A stretch of DNA of 64,000 nt from the NCBI RefSeq assembly GCF_011059135.1, contig NZ_JAALGD010000013.1, positions 1 through 64,000 of the forward strand. Reading direction: 5' to 3'. This DNA comes from Brevibacillus sp. SYP-B805 (GTDB lineage Bacteria > Bacillota > Bacilli > Brevibacillales > Brevibacillaceae). Below the pieces are notes generated by a model. The model saw only the letters and a program-made list of their open reading frames with translations. It searched no databases and was not told the DNA's origin. The position numbers and the translations under genes were made by a program. This document shows, one piece after another, positions 55,541-63,123 of this stretch; position 1 is the stretch's first letter; each line of letters opens with the position of its first letter.

Positions 55541-56152
55541 TTAGATCGTCTGGCATAGTTCTGCTGCAAGAAACGACTGGAGATGACGAACGGCTCTTTT
55601 CATATATTCCGGGTTCCAATAAAGTTTGCTCAGCATTAACGCCCCTTCGAGCGTGGAGATAAACACGGTCGCCACAAACTCAGGGTCTGCATCTTGTCTA
55701 ATCTCGCCCTTTTCCATCCCTTTCTGAATAACAGAGCGTACCATTCCAAGCAAGCCATCCATTGCTTCACGAGCTTTTTCGCGAAGCAGCGGATCGACGT
55801 CATCAGCCTCAATCGCCGCATTCATAATGGGGCAACCGCCTGGCAGCAGCTCCCGTTCAGCGAGGCCTTCAAAGACGGAGGCGATGGCAAGGAGACGCTC
55901 CAGGCATCCTTTTTTTCCAGCCAGCGCTTCGCTGTAGTGATGGGTCATCATCTCGATCGAGTAGGAAAAAGCGCTCAGCATCAGCTCTTCCTTGCTTTCG
56001 AAGTGGTTGTAAATTCCCCCTTTACCAAGACCGGTTTCGTGCATGATGTCGGAAATGGAAGATGCCGCATATCCTTGGCAGTTGAAAAGTTTCGATGCTT
56101 TTTGTACGATCAGGGCCTTGGTTTGTTCTCCCCTGCGATTCCCCATGAGCAT
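55541..56152 (-). CDS. TetR-family regulator, autoregulated
   Basis: A 203-residue TetR-type repressor with helix-turn-helix at about 10-55 (IVQKASKLFNCQGYAASSISDIMHETGLGKGGIYNHFESKEELMLSAF) and a C-terminal domain of the TetR_C_6-like kind (GGCPIMNAAIEADD). ATG 56152 has TGGGGG five bases upstream; ATG 56146 is also possible. It lies on the same strand just upstream of the thiolase gene, and both have near-identical operators, so it likely represses itself and the thiolase, perhaps released by an acyl-CoA. Confidence 0.87.
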   Translation of the reverse strand: MLMGNRRGEQTKALIVQKASKLFNCQGYAASSISDIMHETGLGKGGIYNHFESKEELMLSAFSYSIEMMTHHYSEALAGKKGCLERLLAIASVFEGLAERELLPGGCPIMNAAIEADDVDPLLREKAREAMDGLLGMVRSVIQKGMEKGEIRQDADPEFVATVFISTLEGALMLSKLYWNPEYMKRAVRHLQSFLAAELCQTI

Positions 56153-56170
56153 GCATACCCCCAATTTTAA

Positions 56171-56182
56171 GACCGATCGGTA
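56171..56182. promoter_or_regulatory. TetR operator upstream of its own gene
   Basis: ACCGATCGGT at 56172-56181 is a perfect 10-bp palindrome, embedded in the same TTTTAAGACCGATC context as the thiolase operator. Confidence 0.7.
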
Positions 56183-56388
56183 CTATTTTAAGTATACTTC
56201 CATCAATTGCCATTGTAAATACGCTGGTGGCTGTCTGCGTGCGATCTTCATACATAAAAAGAAGCACTAACTTTCGGGGTGGGCAGGTTTCAATGCCCTT
56301 ACTTTTTAGAGTCGTCCCTTTACCCGCACTGTCCGTCTTCTCCACGAACAACGAAACTGGCAAAGGAAATCGGAAGGAGGAAAAGCCC

Positions 56389-56484
56389 ATGAAAGCGACG
56401 AAATGTAACGTATGTGAACGTTACAGCTTGATCCATCGGGCACACTTTGTAGAACCCTTGTTAACTCAAGGGTATTATTTTTGA
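56389..56484 (+). CDS. 31-aa leader-like peptide ORF
   Basis: ATG 56389 follows the very strong GGAAGGAGG. The 31-residue product has a CxxC pair (KCNVCERY) and ends LLTQGYYF. The palindrome TGTAACGT/ACGTTACA (56404-56425) lies inside the frame and the stop codon overlaps the T-tail of a terminator hairpin, an arrangement like a translational attenuator. It could instead be an independent small protein. Confidence 0.4.
   Translation: MKATKCNVCERYSLIHRAHFVEPLLTQGYYF
56454..56482 (+). terminator. terminator within the leader ORF, upstream of the oxidoreductase gene
   Basis: ACCCTTG/CAAGGGT with loop TTAACT is followed by ATTATTTTT. It lies 94 bases before the quinone oxidoreductase gene. Confidence 0.65.
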
Positions 56485-56575
56485 ATTTAGAATGGGAAGG
56501 ATCGGTCCGATGCAGCGATTGGAAGAGGCCCGCCGCTTGCACCGGGAGGAAATAATGACAGGAGCGTGAAAGGAT

Positions 56576-57565
56576 ATGAAACGGATGAAAGCCGTATTCG
56601 TTGAGGAAGGCACCAAACGACTTTTCATCGGAGAAACCGACCAACCTGCGATGGGGGATGACGAGCTGCTGATCGACGTGAAAGCGACTGCCTTGAATCG
56701 TGCGGATCTCCTGCAAAAACGGGGGCTGTATCCGCCGCCGGCAGGGGCTTCCCCCATCCTGGGCCTGGAGATGGCGGGCGTGGTGTCCGCCGTTGGAAAG
56801 GCTGTGACGGGATGGAAAGAGGGGGATCGCGTCTGCGCTCTTTTGCCGGGTGGCGGCTATGCGGAACGGGTGGTGATTCCCGCCCAAATGGCGATGCCGA
56901 TCCCGGAGAATCTCTCCTTCGAAGAGGCGGCGGCGATTCCGGAAGTGTTTCTGACGGCTTACCTCAATCTGTTTTGGCTCGGTGGCTTGCAGAGCGGGCA
57001 GACGGTGCTGATCCATGCGGGGGCTAGCGGCGTCGGGACGGCGGCGATTCAACTGGCGCGGGAAGCAGGAGCGCGCGTGATCGTGACGGCGGGCAGTGAA
57101 GCCAAACGGCAAACCTGTCTGGAACTGGGGGCGGACTTGGCCATCGACTATCGGACCGGGCCGTTTGCGGATCGGGTGAAAGAAGCGACGGCGGGCAGAG
57201 GGGTGCCTCTCATCCTCGACTTGGTCGGCGCCTCCTATTGGGAGCAGAATCTTGACTGCCTGGCTGACCAGGGAAAAATGATCCTCATCGGCACCATGGG
57301 GGGAGGCAAGGTGCCGAACGTCAATCTTGGCCTGCTGCTTGCCCGGCGGCTGCACATCATCGGATCGGCGCTTCGGACGAGATCGGTCCAGGATAAGATC
57401 GCATTGACGCAGGAGTTTGCCCCCTTTGCCCTCCCTCGTTTTGCGGACGGACGGCTCAAACCGGTTATCGATTCCGTCTATGATTGGCAGGAGGTAAACG
57501 AGGCGCATGCCCGCATGGAAGGGAACCAGAATACGGGCAAGATCGTCCTGCGGATCAGCCGGTAA
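56576..57565 (+). CDS. NAD(P)H quinone oxidoreductase, PIG3/zeta-crystallin type
   Basis: A 329-residue zinc-free medium-chain dehydrogenase/reductase. N-terminal GroES-like part MKAVFVEEGTKRLFIGET, substrate region TALNRADLLQKRGLYPPPAGASPILGLEMAG (typical of TP53I3/PIG3 quinone oxidoreductases) and nucleotide motif HAGASGVGTAAIQLAREAGARVIVT. It reduces quinones with NADPH in detoxification. ATG 56576 or 56585 (MKAVF) could be the start. It follows a leader-type region with a small ORF and terminator, so attenuation is possible. Confidence 0.87.
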   Translation: MKRMKAVFVEEGTKRLFIGETDQPAMGDDELLIDVKATALNRADLLQKRGLYPPPAGASPILGLEMAGVVSAVGKAVTGWKEGDRVCALLPGGGYAERVVIPAQMAMPIPENLSFEEAAAIPEVFLTAYLNLFWLGGLQSGQTVLIHAGASGVGTAAIQLAREAGARVIVTAGSEAKRQTCLELGADLAIDYRTGPFADRVKEATAGRGVPLILDLVGASYWEQNLDCLADQGKMILIGTMGGGKVPNVNLGLLLARRLHIIGSALRTRSVQDKIALTQEFAPFALPRFADGRLKPVIDSVYDWQEVNEAHARMEGNQNTGKIVLRISR

Positions 57566-57693
57566 GGGACTTCTCCGTTTGCGGCTGCCATGACAGGGGG
57601 GGAGGCGTGCTTGCCTGAACGGATGGCCTGCGCGGCCTCCTGATTGGCAGGCCGCAGAAAAAGAATCCAGCGTGTTTTTGTGCCATTGAAACA

Positions 57694-57722
57694 GAGCAGG
57701 ATGCGAAAATCCTGCATATTTT
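57694..57722 (+). terminator. terminator after the quinone oxidoreductase gene
   Basis: GCAGGA/TCCTGC hairpin with loop TGCGAAAA is followed by ATATTTTA. Confidence 0.55.
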
Positions 57723-57760
57723 ATGTAGACAATGCCAGAGTGAAACGGAAGGTGAGGGGG

Positions 57761-58657
57761 ATGACGGATCGGGACTCTCTTACGTGCTACCGGAAAGACG
57801 ATCGCGGGATTCTTTGGCTGTGGAATTACGTGGAAAAGATTCGCGTGAAAACCGGCTATAAAATCAGCACGCTGCTTCATTATGAGCAATCCCCGTTTCA
57901 AGAGATCAGTATTGTCGAGACGAAAGGCTTTGGGAGAATGCTGGTATTGGATGGAACCCCGCAGGTCTCGACCAAGGATGGATTTATTTACAACGAAATG
58001 ATCAGCCATATTCCCATCGTGACCCATCCGGACCCGAAGAAGGTGGCCATGATCGGCGGGGGAGACTGCGGGCCTGCGCGGGAGGCGATGAAATATGCAG
58101 GCCTTGAGCAGATCGATGTGGTGGAGATTGATCAGCGGGTGACGGAGGTCTGCCGGTTATGGTTGACGCCTGCCTCCTATTATGAACACGATCAGCGGGT
58201 CCGCATGGTTCATCGCGATGGTCTGGAGTGGGTTCAGGCGCACAAGGGAAGCTATGACATCCTGATCATTGACCGGCCGGATCCCTACGGCCCCGCAAAG
58301 AAGCTGTACAAACCGGAATTTTACCAGCATGTGTATGATTGTCTGACCGATGACGGCGTCGTTGTCATTCAGTCAGGCTCTCCCTTTTACAACACGTCCA
58401 CGCTGAAAGGGACGGTCAACAACCTGCGGGCATTATTCCCCATCGTCCGCACGTATTTGGCAGCCATCCCGCTTTTCCCCAGCGGCATCTGGAGTTTTAC
58501 GCTTGCCTCCAAGAAGTGGGACCCTGTTCAGGCAGATCTGAGCCGGCTGCAGCATACGGATACGCAGTATCTTGACCCGGAGGTGTTTCGTTCCGCCTTT
58601 GTGCTGCCGAAATACGTGAGAACGATCGTGGATGAAGGGGCCACTGAAGGTCGCTAA
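57761..58657 (+). CDS. speE: spermidine synthase-like aminopropyltransferase
   Basis: A 298-residue polyamine synthase. The N-terminal tetramerisation part (LLHYEQSPFQEISIVETKGFGRMLVLDGTPQVSTKDGFIYNEMISHIP) and catalytic domain (KVAMIGGGDCGPAREAMKY, VDVVEIDQRVTEVCR equivalents, DILIIDRPDPYGPAKKLY) are complete. It would transfer an aminopropyl group from decarboxylated SAM. Two motif changes are notable: GGGDCG in place of GGGDGG and DRPDP in place of DSTDP, so the amine acceptor could differ from putrescine. ATG 57761 follows GGTGAGGGGG. No speD in the window. Confidence 0.82.
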   Translation: MTDRDSLTCYRKDDRGILWLWNYVEKIRVKTGYKISTLLHYEQSPFQEISIVETKGFGRMLVLDGTPQVSTKDGFIYNEMISHIPIVTHPDPKKVAMIGGGDCGPAREAMKYAGLEQIDVVEIDQRVTEVCRLWLTPASYYEHDQRVRMVHRDGLEWVQAHKGSYDILIIDRPDPYGPAKKLYKPEFYQHVYDCLTDDGVVVIQSGSPFYNTSTLKGTVNNLRALFPIVRTYLAAIPLFPSGIWSFTLASKKWDPVQADLSRLQHTDTQYLDPEVFRSAFVLPKYVRTIVDEGATEGR

Positions 58658-58698
58658 CCATGGCGGCGGTCGGAGGAGCTCATCCCAAGCAATGGCAA

Positions 58699-58734
58699 GC
58701 AAAGAAACCGAGGCGAAATCCTCGGTTTCTTTGC
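58699..58734. terminator. bidirectional terminator between speE and the IseA-like gene
   Basis: Perfect 15-bp stem GCAAAGAAACCGAGG/CCTCGGTTTCTTTGC with loop CGAAAT. Confidence 0.85.
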
Positions 58735-58738
58735 GGGT

Positions 58739-59752
58739 TTATCGGATCATGCGCGGAGAAGTGGCAATTCTCCACACGCCATTCTTTTCATACACAAACG
58801 ACACGGTAAACGTCTCGGTCTCGCTTTCTCCGAGGGGCACCTCAAGGGTAGCGGTCGCCTGCTGCCCGTTTTGCTGCAGCTTCACCACTTTTGCTTTTCC
58901 CCAATCCCGCAAGCTGCCGCTGTCCGCATCCGGTTGTGCCAAGCGTTCCCCTTCCACGATCAACTGCTTGGAGGCGAGCAGGTCGTTGAGATAAGTCTGA
59001 ACGGCATCGGCAGCGTATACATCGCGGAGATAAGCGGTCAGTTCTTCCGTTGTGTCGATATCTTCGCTCAGCCATCGATATACCGTATCCGTCCCCGCAG
59101 GCGTAAATTGGGGGGAAGCCGGATACGGATATCCTTTTCCGCCGCTCGCCAGATACCAGTATCGTTTCTGGGCTTCTGCCACCAAGCCAAGAACCGTTTC
59201 ATTCGTTAATTGTTCTGACCATGGTTCCATGCCCGTATCGTATTGGACGGGGGTATACTTGTCGATGAGCCAGTAACCCTCCTGTTTTTTCACGGTAACG
59301 GCGACATTTTCATTGCCCAGATAACCCAGGGAGGTATATTCGAATAACTGCAGGTTGTATTCCGTCGTGGCGTCATCTTTTTCCACGCTCTTCACCACGC
59401 GGTATCCTTTCACCCAGGGAGAAGAACCGCCCAACACCCAGTTCTGCCCGGCAAATTGCGCATAGCTGCGCGGTTTTTCTTCCGGCGTCAGGATGGCGAA
59501 GAGCAATGCCCCGTTTCGCGTCTGCAGACTTTTCACAAACATGTCGATGGCTTTCTCCGCCGTATCCGGCCGAACGGCCAGCTCCAGCTGCTCCAGCCGA
59601 AGCTGTTCGGCGGACTGCGCAGCTGCAGCCCCTTTTGTGGCGGGATTGCTGACGCTGCCGGCGTTGGCCCATGCAGCAGCGGGGAGAGACACGGCAAGCA
59701 GCAGACCGGCTGCAATCATTTTTGACGATAAGGAAACAACGCTTTTGTTCAT
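58739..59752 (-). CDS. secreted protein with IseA-like (DL-endopeptidase inhibitor) domain
   Basis: A 337-residue exported protein. Signal peptide MNKSVVSLSSKMIAAGLLLA ending at AWANA, then a domain of about 110 residues resembling NTF2-type DUF4878 folds (DTAEKAIDMFVKSLQTRNGALLFAILTPEE), and a C-terminal domain with ETVLGLVAEAQKRYWYLASGGKG and YRWLSEDIDTTEELTAYLRDVY, which resembles B. subtilis IseA, an inhibitor of cell-wall DL-endopeptidases. GGAGG stands eight bases before ATG 59752. The IseA relation is from memory of the motif, so treat the function as likely and not proven. Confidence 0.6.
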   Translation of the reverse strand: MNKSVVSLSSKMIAAGLLLAVSLPAAAWANAGSVSNPATKGAAAAQSAEQLRLEQLELAVRPDTAEKAIDMFVKSLQTRNGALLFAILTPEEKPRSYAQFAGQNWVLGGSSPWVKGYRVVKSVEKDDATTEYNLQLFEYTSLGYLGNENVAVTVKKQEGYWLIDKYTPVQYDTGMEPWSEQLTNETVLGLVAEAQKRYWYLASGGKGYPYPASPQFTPAGTDTVYRWLSEDIDTTEELTAYLRDVYAADAVQTYLNDLLASKQLIVEGERLAQPDADSGSLRDWGKAKVVKLQQNGQQATATLEVPLGESETETFTVSFVYEKNGVWRIATSPRMIR

Positions 59753-59975
59753 GGTGTAGCCCTCCATTTTGAGAAATGATTCCAATTGGTTAGACGGAAA
59801 GTTTGGTCGTGGGTTTCACCAGATACGGAAATTTTTGCAAGGCACGCCCCCGTTTCGGACCGGGCAAACGTGCAGGAACACTTTTGTGCGAACCAAATAT
59901 GATAGTAGCAGACAGATAAGCTTCCTCATCGGTCATCATGAAATCGTTATCATCACATGAAAGGAGTGGATGGCG

Positions 59976-60224
59976 ATGTTCTGGATTGTCTGGGCTGTGG
60001 TTGGCTTGGTTGTCTGGGGGATCATGAGCTACTGGCAGACAGGGGCACTGGCCGGCAAGGGGTGGTGGGCATCGCTGATCGCTGCGCTGGTTGGCAGCTG
60101 GCTCGGGGATTTGCTGCTGGGCGACTGGGGCTGGTTGGCTGCGGGGTACAACGTGATTGCCGGTGCCATCGGCGCCATCGTGCTTACCTGGCTGTGGAGC
60201 CTGGTCAGCAAAAAACGGGACTGA
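59976..60224 (+). CDS. GlsB/YeaQ/YmgE-family small membrane protein
   Basis: An 82-residue membrane protein with three hydrophobic segments. FWIVWAVVGLVVWGIM, GWWASLIAALVGSWLGDLLLG and AGAIGAIVLTWLWSLV give the transglycosylase-associated protein pattern, often linked to stress responses. ATG 59976 is nine bases after AAAGGAG, better placed than ATG 59970. A terminator follows. The function is not established. Confidence 0.75.
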   Translation: MFWIVWAVVGLVVWGIMSYWQTGALAGKGWWASLIAALVGSWLGDLLLGDWGWLAAGYNVIAGAIGAIVLTWLWSLVSKKRD

Positions 60225-60253
60225 ACACGCATGACGGCTTGAACTGAACAACT

Positions 60254-60289
60254 GCCGTGTTTCCTTTGGCGAAACACGGCTTTCTTCTT
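60254..60289 (+). terminator. terminator after the GlsB/YeaQ-type gene
   Basis: GCCGTGTTTC/GAAACACGGC perfect stem is followed by TTTCTTCTT. Confidence 0.8.
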
Positions 60290-60380
60290 GGGGAGAGGTA
60301 CTATGGAAAGATAGTACTACTCTCTTTTCTTATGACCCGATAAGATGTGTGTGATAGAAATACCAGGAAGTGGTGGAGAT

Positions 60381-61046
60381 ATGATGAGGCAGAGTATCAT
60401 GATGCTTGGACCCGCTTTGATGATTCTGGCAGGCTTGCAGGTGATGAACAGTGTACCGTTCACGTTTCTTCTTTTTTACGGTTGGCTCCTTGCCGTTCCT
60501 TTCGGCGATCTGTTCGGTATCCAAAGAAAAAGATGGTCGGAGGCAATGCGGTATTTGGGATTCCTTCCTCATCGCACCAATGTATGGCTTGGTATGGGGT
60601 TGGGACTCCTTTTCTTTCTGGCGATCATGCTCGGCGGGTATTTTCTGCAGGAAGAGCTGTTTGACAAAGCCAGCTTGCAGGCGCTGTTGGCAAAATGGCA
60701 TTTTTCGGGGGATCATGTCATTTGGTATATGCTGATCTTGATGCTTGTGAATCCGTTTCTGGAAGAAATGTACTGGCGGGGGTATGTGTGGAGGAAGCTG
60801 GAAGGAAGATTCCGCCCAAGCACGATCATGCTTCTTACCTCTTTGGGCTACAGCGTTTACCATGTTCTTTCCGTCATCTCTTTGTTTGCCTGGCCGTTTA
60901 ACCTGATTGTGATGATTCCCGTCTTTCTGGCCGGCATGATCTGGGCCATGATGAGGCAGCTGCATCGTTCGCTGTGGGGCTCGATCATCAGCCATCTTTT
61001 GGCGGATGCCGGGATCATGGGGGTATACGCCCTGTTTTTGGCCTGA
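60381..61046 (+). CDS. CPBP-family intramembrane metalloprotease
   Basis: A 221-residue protein with about seven membrane helices. The CPBP/Abi (Rce1-like) motifs are present: EEMYWRGYVW (EEXXXR), YSVYHVLSV (conserved His) and SHLLADAGIM. Such proteins are predicted membrane proteases, some linked to bacteriocin self-immunity or protein secretion. GTGGTGGAG precedes two adjacent ATG codons (60381 and 60384). No bacteriocin genes are nearby. Confidence 0.82.
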   Translation: MMRQSIMMLGPALMILAGLQVMNSVPFTFLLFYGWLLAVPFGDLFGIQRKRWSEAMRYLGFLPHRTNVWLGMGLGLLFFLAIMLGGYFLQEELFDKASLQALLAKWHFSGDHVIWYMLILMLVNPFLEEMYWRGYVWRKLEGRFRPSTIMLLTSLGYSVYHVLSVISLFAWPFNLIVMIPVFLAGMIWAMMRQLHRSLWGSIISHLLADAGIMGVYALFLA

Positions 61047-61207
61047 CTGGATCTGCATCGGCAAACGTGAGCCGCCCTGCTGTCGACCTGGAGGCGGTTC
61101 AAAATGTAATTGGTTTCTTTTTGGTCATCTGTTTACCAATCAAATGTTAAGAACTATAATAATATTTGGATATGATGTTAACAAAATGTAAACTGCCTAC
61201 CCAAGAA

Positions 61208-61245
61208 GGAGTCCTCCAGCATGCGGAAGGACTTTTCACTTTTCA
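61208..61245 (+). terminator. hairpin with T-tail upstream of the MFS gene
   Basis: GGAGTCCT/AGGACT around AGCATGC is followed by TTTCACTTTTC. It may end transcription from upstream or attenuate the MFS gene. Confidence 0.5.
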
Positions 61246-61275
61246 TGCAAATCATGCAAAGAAGGCGCATAGCGA

Positions 61276-62487
61276 ATGAACTGGAAACGAACATTATGGA
61301 TTTTGTGGGCGGCCAATTTTATCGCGGTATCCGGCGTCAGCCTGATCATCCCGTTTTTGCCCTTGTTTATCGAAGAACTGGGGGTTCATCAGATGGCGGA
61401 GGTGGCGCAGTGGACGGGATGGATCTTTGCGGCCCAATCCGTTACGGCGGTTATTTTCCAGCCTTTGTGGGGCTCTCTGGCGGATAAGTACGGGCGCAAG
61501 GTGATGCTTCTGCGCGCCGGGATCGGGATGGGGGTCATGACCATCATCATGGGCTTTGCAAACGCCCCGTGGCAATTGCTGGTATTGCGCCTGGTCAACG
61601 GCATCTTTTCCGGCTTTATTTCGATGTCGATCTCGCTGCAGGCATCTGTTACGCCCGATGAACATTCAGGCAAGGCATTGGGAACGCTGCAGACCGGCCA
61701 GATGGCCGGAAGCCTGATCGGCCCGCTCGGCGGCGGGGTGCTGGCGGAAGTGTTCGGCTTCCGGAGCGTTTTTGTTATCACCGGTTTGCTGCTCCTGCTC
61801 GCTTCCTTGATTGTGGCCATGTTTGTGAAAGAGAATGTGTCGGCCAAGTCCTGGCAGATCAAGGCAGAGGGGAATGGGGCGGCGGCTGCGGCCTGGGCGG
61901 AACTGCTTCCGCTCCTTCCCGTATTCATTGCGACCATGGTGACACAAGTCGGGATGATGTCCATCCAGCCCATTCTGACGATCTATACCAAAATGCTGTA
62001 TCATGGCTCCCATTTGGAACTGATTGCAGGGCTTGTCGTGGCGATGGCCGGGATCGCCAACCTGATCGGTTCTCCCCTGCTCGGCCGCATCGGGGACAGG
62101 ATCGGGCAGCGGAAAGTGCTGATCCTGTCGTTGACGATGGCGGCGGTCACCTTTGTGCCGCAAGCATTGACACACAGCATCCTCGTCCTGCTGGTGAGCC
62201 GTTTTCTGCTCGGCTTGTTTGTCGGAGGCATGCTGCCCTCGCTCAACGTGTTGGTGAAAAAGCTGGCCCCACGGCAGATGCAGGCGAAAGCGTTCGGCTT
62301 CAACTCGTCCAGTCAATTTCTGGGGAACCTGTTGGGACCGCTGATCGGCAGTTCGGTTGCGGCCTCCTATGATATCCGTTATGTCTTCTATATCACCATG
62401 GGCGTGCTGCTGTCCAATGCGCTTCTGATCCTGTGCAGCCGCAAGCTGGAAATCCCGGTGAGACCGGAAACCTCCCATCTCGAGTAG
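61276..62487 (+). CDS. MFS multidrug efflux transporter
   Basis: A 403-residue, 12-helix major facilitator of the DHA1 type. Motif A is GSLADKYGRKVMLLRAG, the antiporter motif C region is LQTGQMAGSLIGPLGGGVLAEVFGFR, and GRIGDRIGQRKVLI repeats motif A in the second half. This matches Bmr/NorA/TetA-like drug efflux proteins. The substrate is unknown. A hairpin between the upstream promoter and the start could modulate expression. Confidence 0.87.
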   Translation: MNWKRTLWILWAANFIAVSGVSLIIPFLPLFIEELGVHQMAEVAQWTGWIFAAQSVTAVIFQPLWGSLADKYGRKVMLLRAGIGMGVMTIIMGFANAPWQLLVLRLVNGIFSGFISMSISLQASVTPDEHSGKALGTLQTGQMAGSLIGPLGGGVLAEVFGFRSVFVITGLLLLLASLIVAMFVKENVSAKSWQIKAEGNGAAAAAWAELLPLLPVFIATMVTQVGMMSIQPILTIYTKMLYHGSHLELIAGLVVAMAGIANLIGSPLLGRIGDRIGQRKVLILSLTMAAVTFVPQALTHSILVLLVSRFLLGLFVGGMLPSLNVLVKKLAPRQMQAKAFGFNSSSQFLGNLLGPLIGSSVAASYDIRYVFYITMGVLLSNALLILCSRKLEIPVRPETSHLE

Positions 62488-62521
62488 ATGGTTTTTTTTT
62501 CAGGAAATGAATGCCATGGGG

Positions 62522-62567
62522 TTGACATCATTGTTTTACACCGTATATATTTAAACAGGTTAAATAT
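62522..62567 (+). promoter_or_regulatory. promoter and MarR-type operator of marR-efflux operon
   Basis: TTGACA (62522-62527) and TATATT (62546-62551) with 18-base spacing. The palindrome ATATTTAA (62547-62554)/TTAAATAT (62560-62567) overlaps the -10 box, as expected for a self-repressing MarR protein. Confidence 0.7.
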
Positions 62568-62640
62568 TATCATCATTAGAATTTTAGTAAGAAAGATATA
62601 CGACAGGCGCTCCATGCGACGCTGACAGAGGTGATTGATC

Positions 62641-63117
62641 ATGCAGCCAAACGATGAGATTGAAGCTAGTATCGACAGGCTTCAGCTGGCGTTCGCCAAA
62701 ACCATGAGGAAATTGGGGCCGGAGCTGTCTGAACAGGAACCGGCTTTGACCGGGCCCCAATTTTTTATTTTGAACCTGCTTTCCAAAAAGGGAAGGTGCA
62801 CCGTGACGGCATTGGCGGAGGAAATGCGGGTGAAGCCGAGCGCGATTACGGCCATGGTGGATCGTTTGGTGAAGCATGGGTTTGTCCTGCGGGACCGGGA
62901 TGAACGGGACCGCAGAGTGGTGTATGTCCAACTATCCGGGACGGGCGCCAAGGTGTTGGAGCAGGCTGCGCAAAAGCGCAAGCAGATTATCCGGAAGTAC
63001 CTGAGCCAACTGGAACATGCGGAATTGGAATCCCTCGTCCGTATTTTTGAGAAGCTGGCTCGCATTGTCACAAGAGACTCCGCGCATGAAGATCTTGGAC
63101 AACCAGAAAAGGAGTGA
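62641..63117 (+). CDS. MarR-family transcriptional regulator
   Basis: A 158-residue MarR regulator with winged-helix core (TVTALAEEMRVKPSAITAMVDRLVKHGFVLRDRDERDRRVVYVQLSGTGAKVLE). ATG 62641 has AGAGGTG seven bases upstream. It lies six bases before the DHA2 efflux gene and likely represses both genes through the palindrome at 62547-62567. Confidence 0.9.
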   Translation: MQPNDEIEASIDRLQLAFAKTMRKLGPELSEQEPALTGPQFFILNLLSKKGRCTVTALAEEMRVKPSAITAMVDRLVKHGFVLRDRDERDRRVVYVQLSGTGAKVLEQAAQKRKQIIRKYLSQLEHAELESLVRIFEKLARIVTRDSAHEDLGQPEKE

Positions 63118-63123
63118 AGGTTG

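Noticed and set aside
56306-58027. 573-codon minus-strand frame across the quinone oxidoreductase and speE
   Set aside because: Crosses two well-supported genes and several terminators; no ribosome site.
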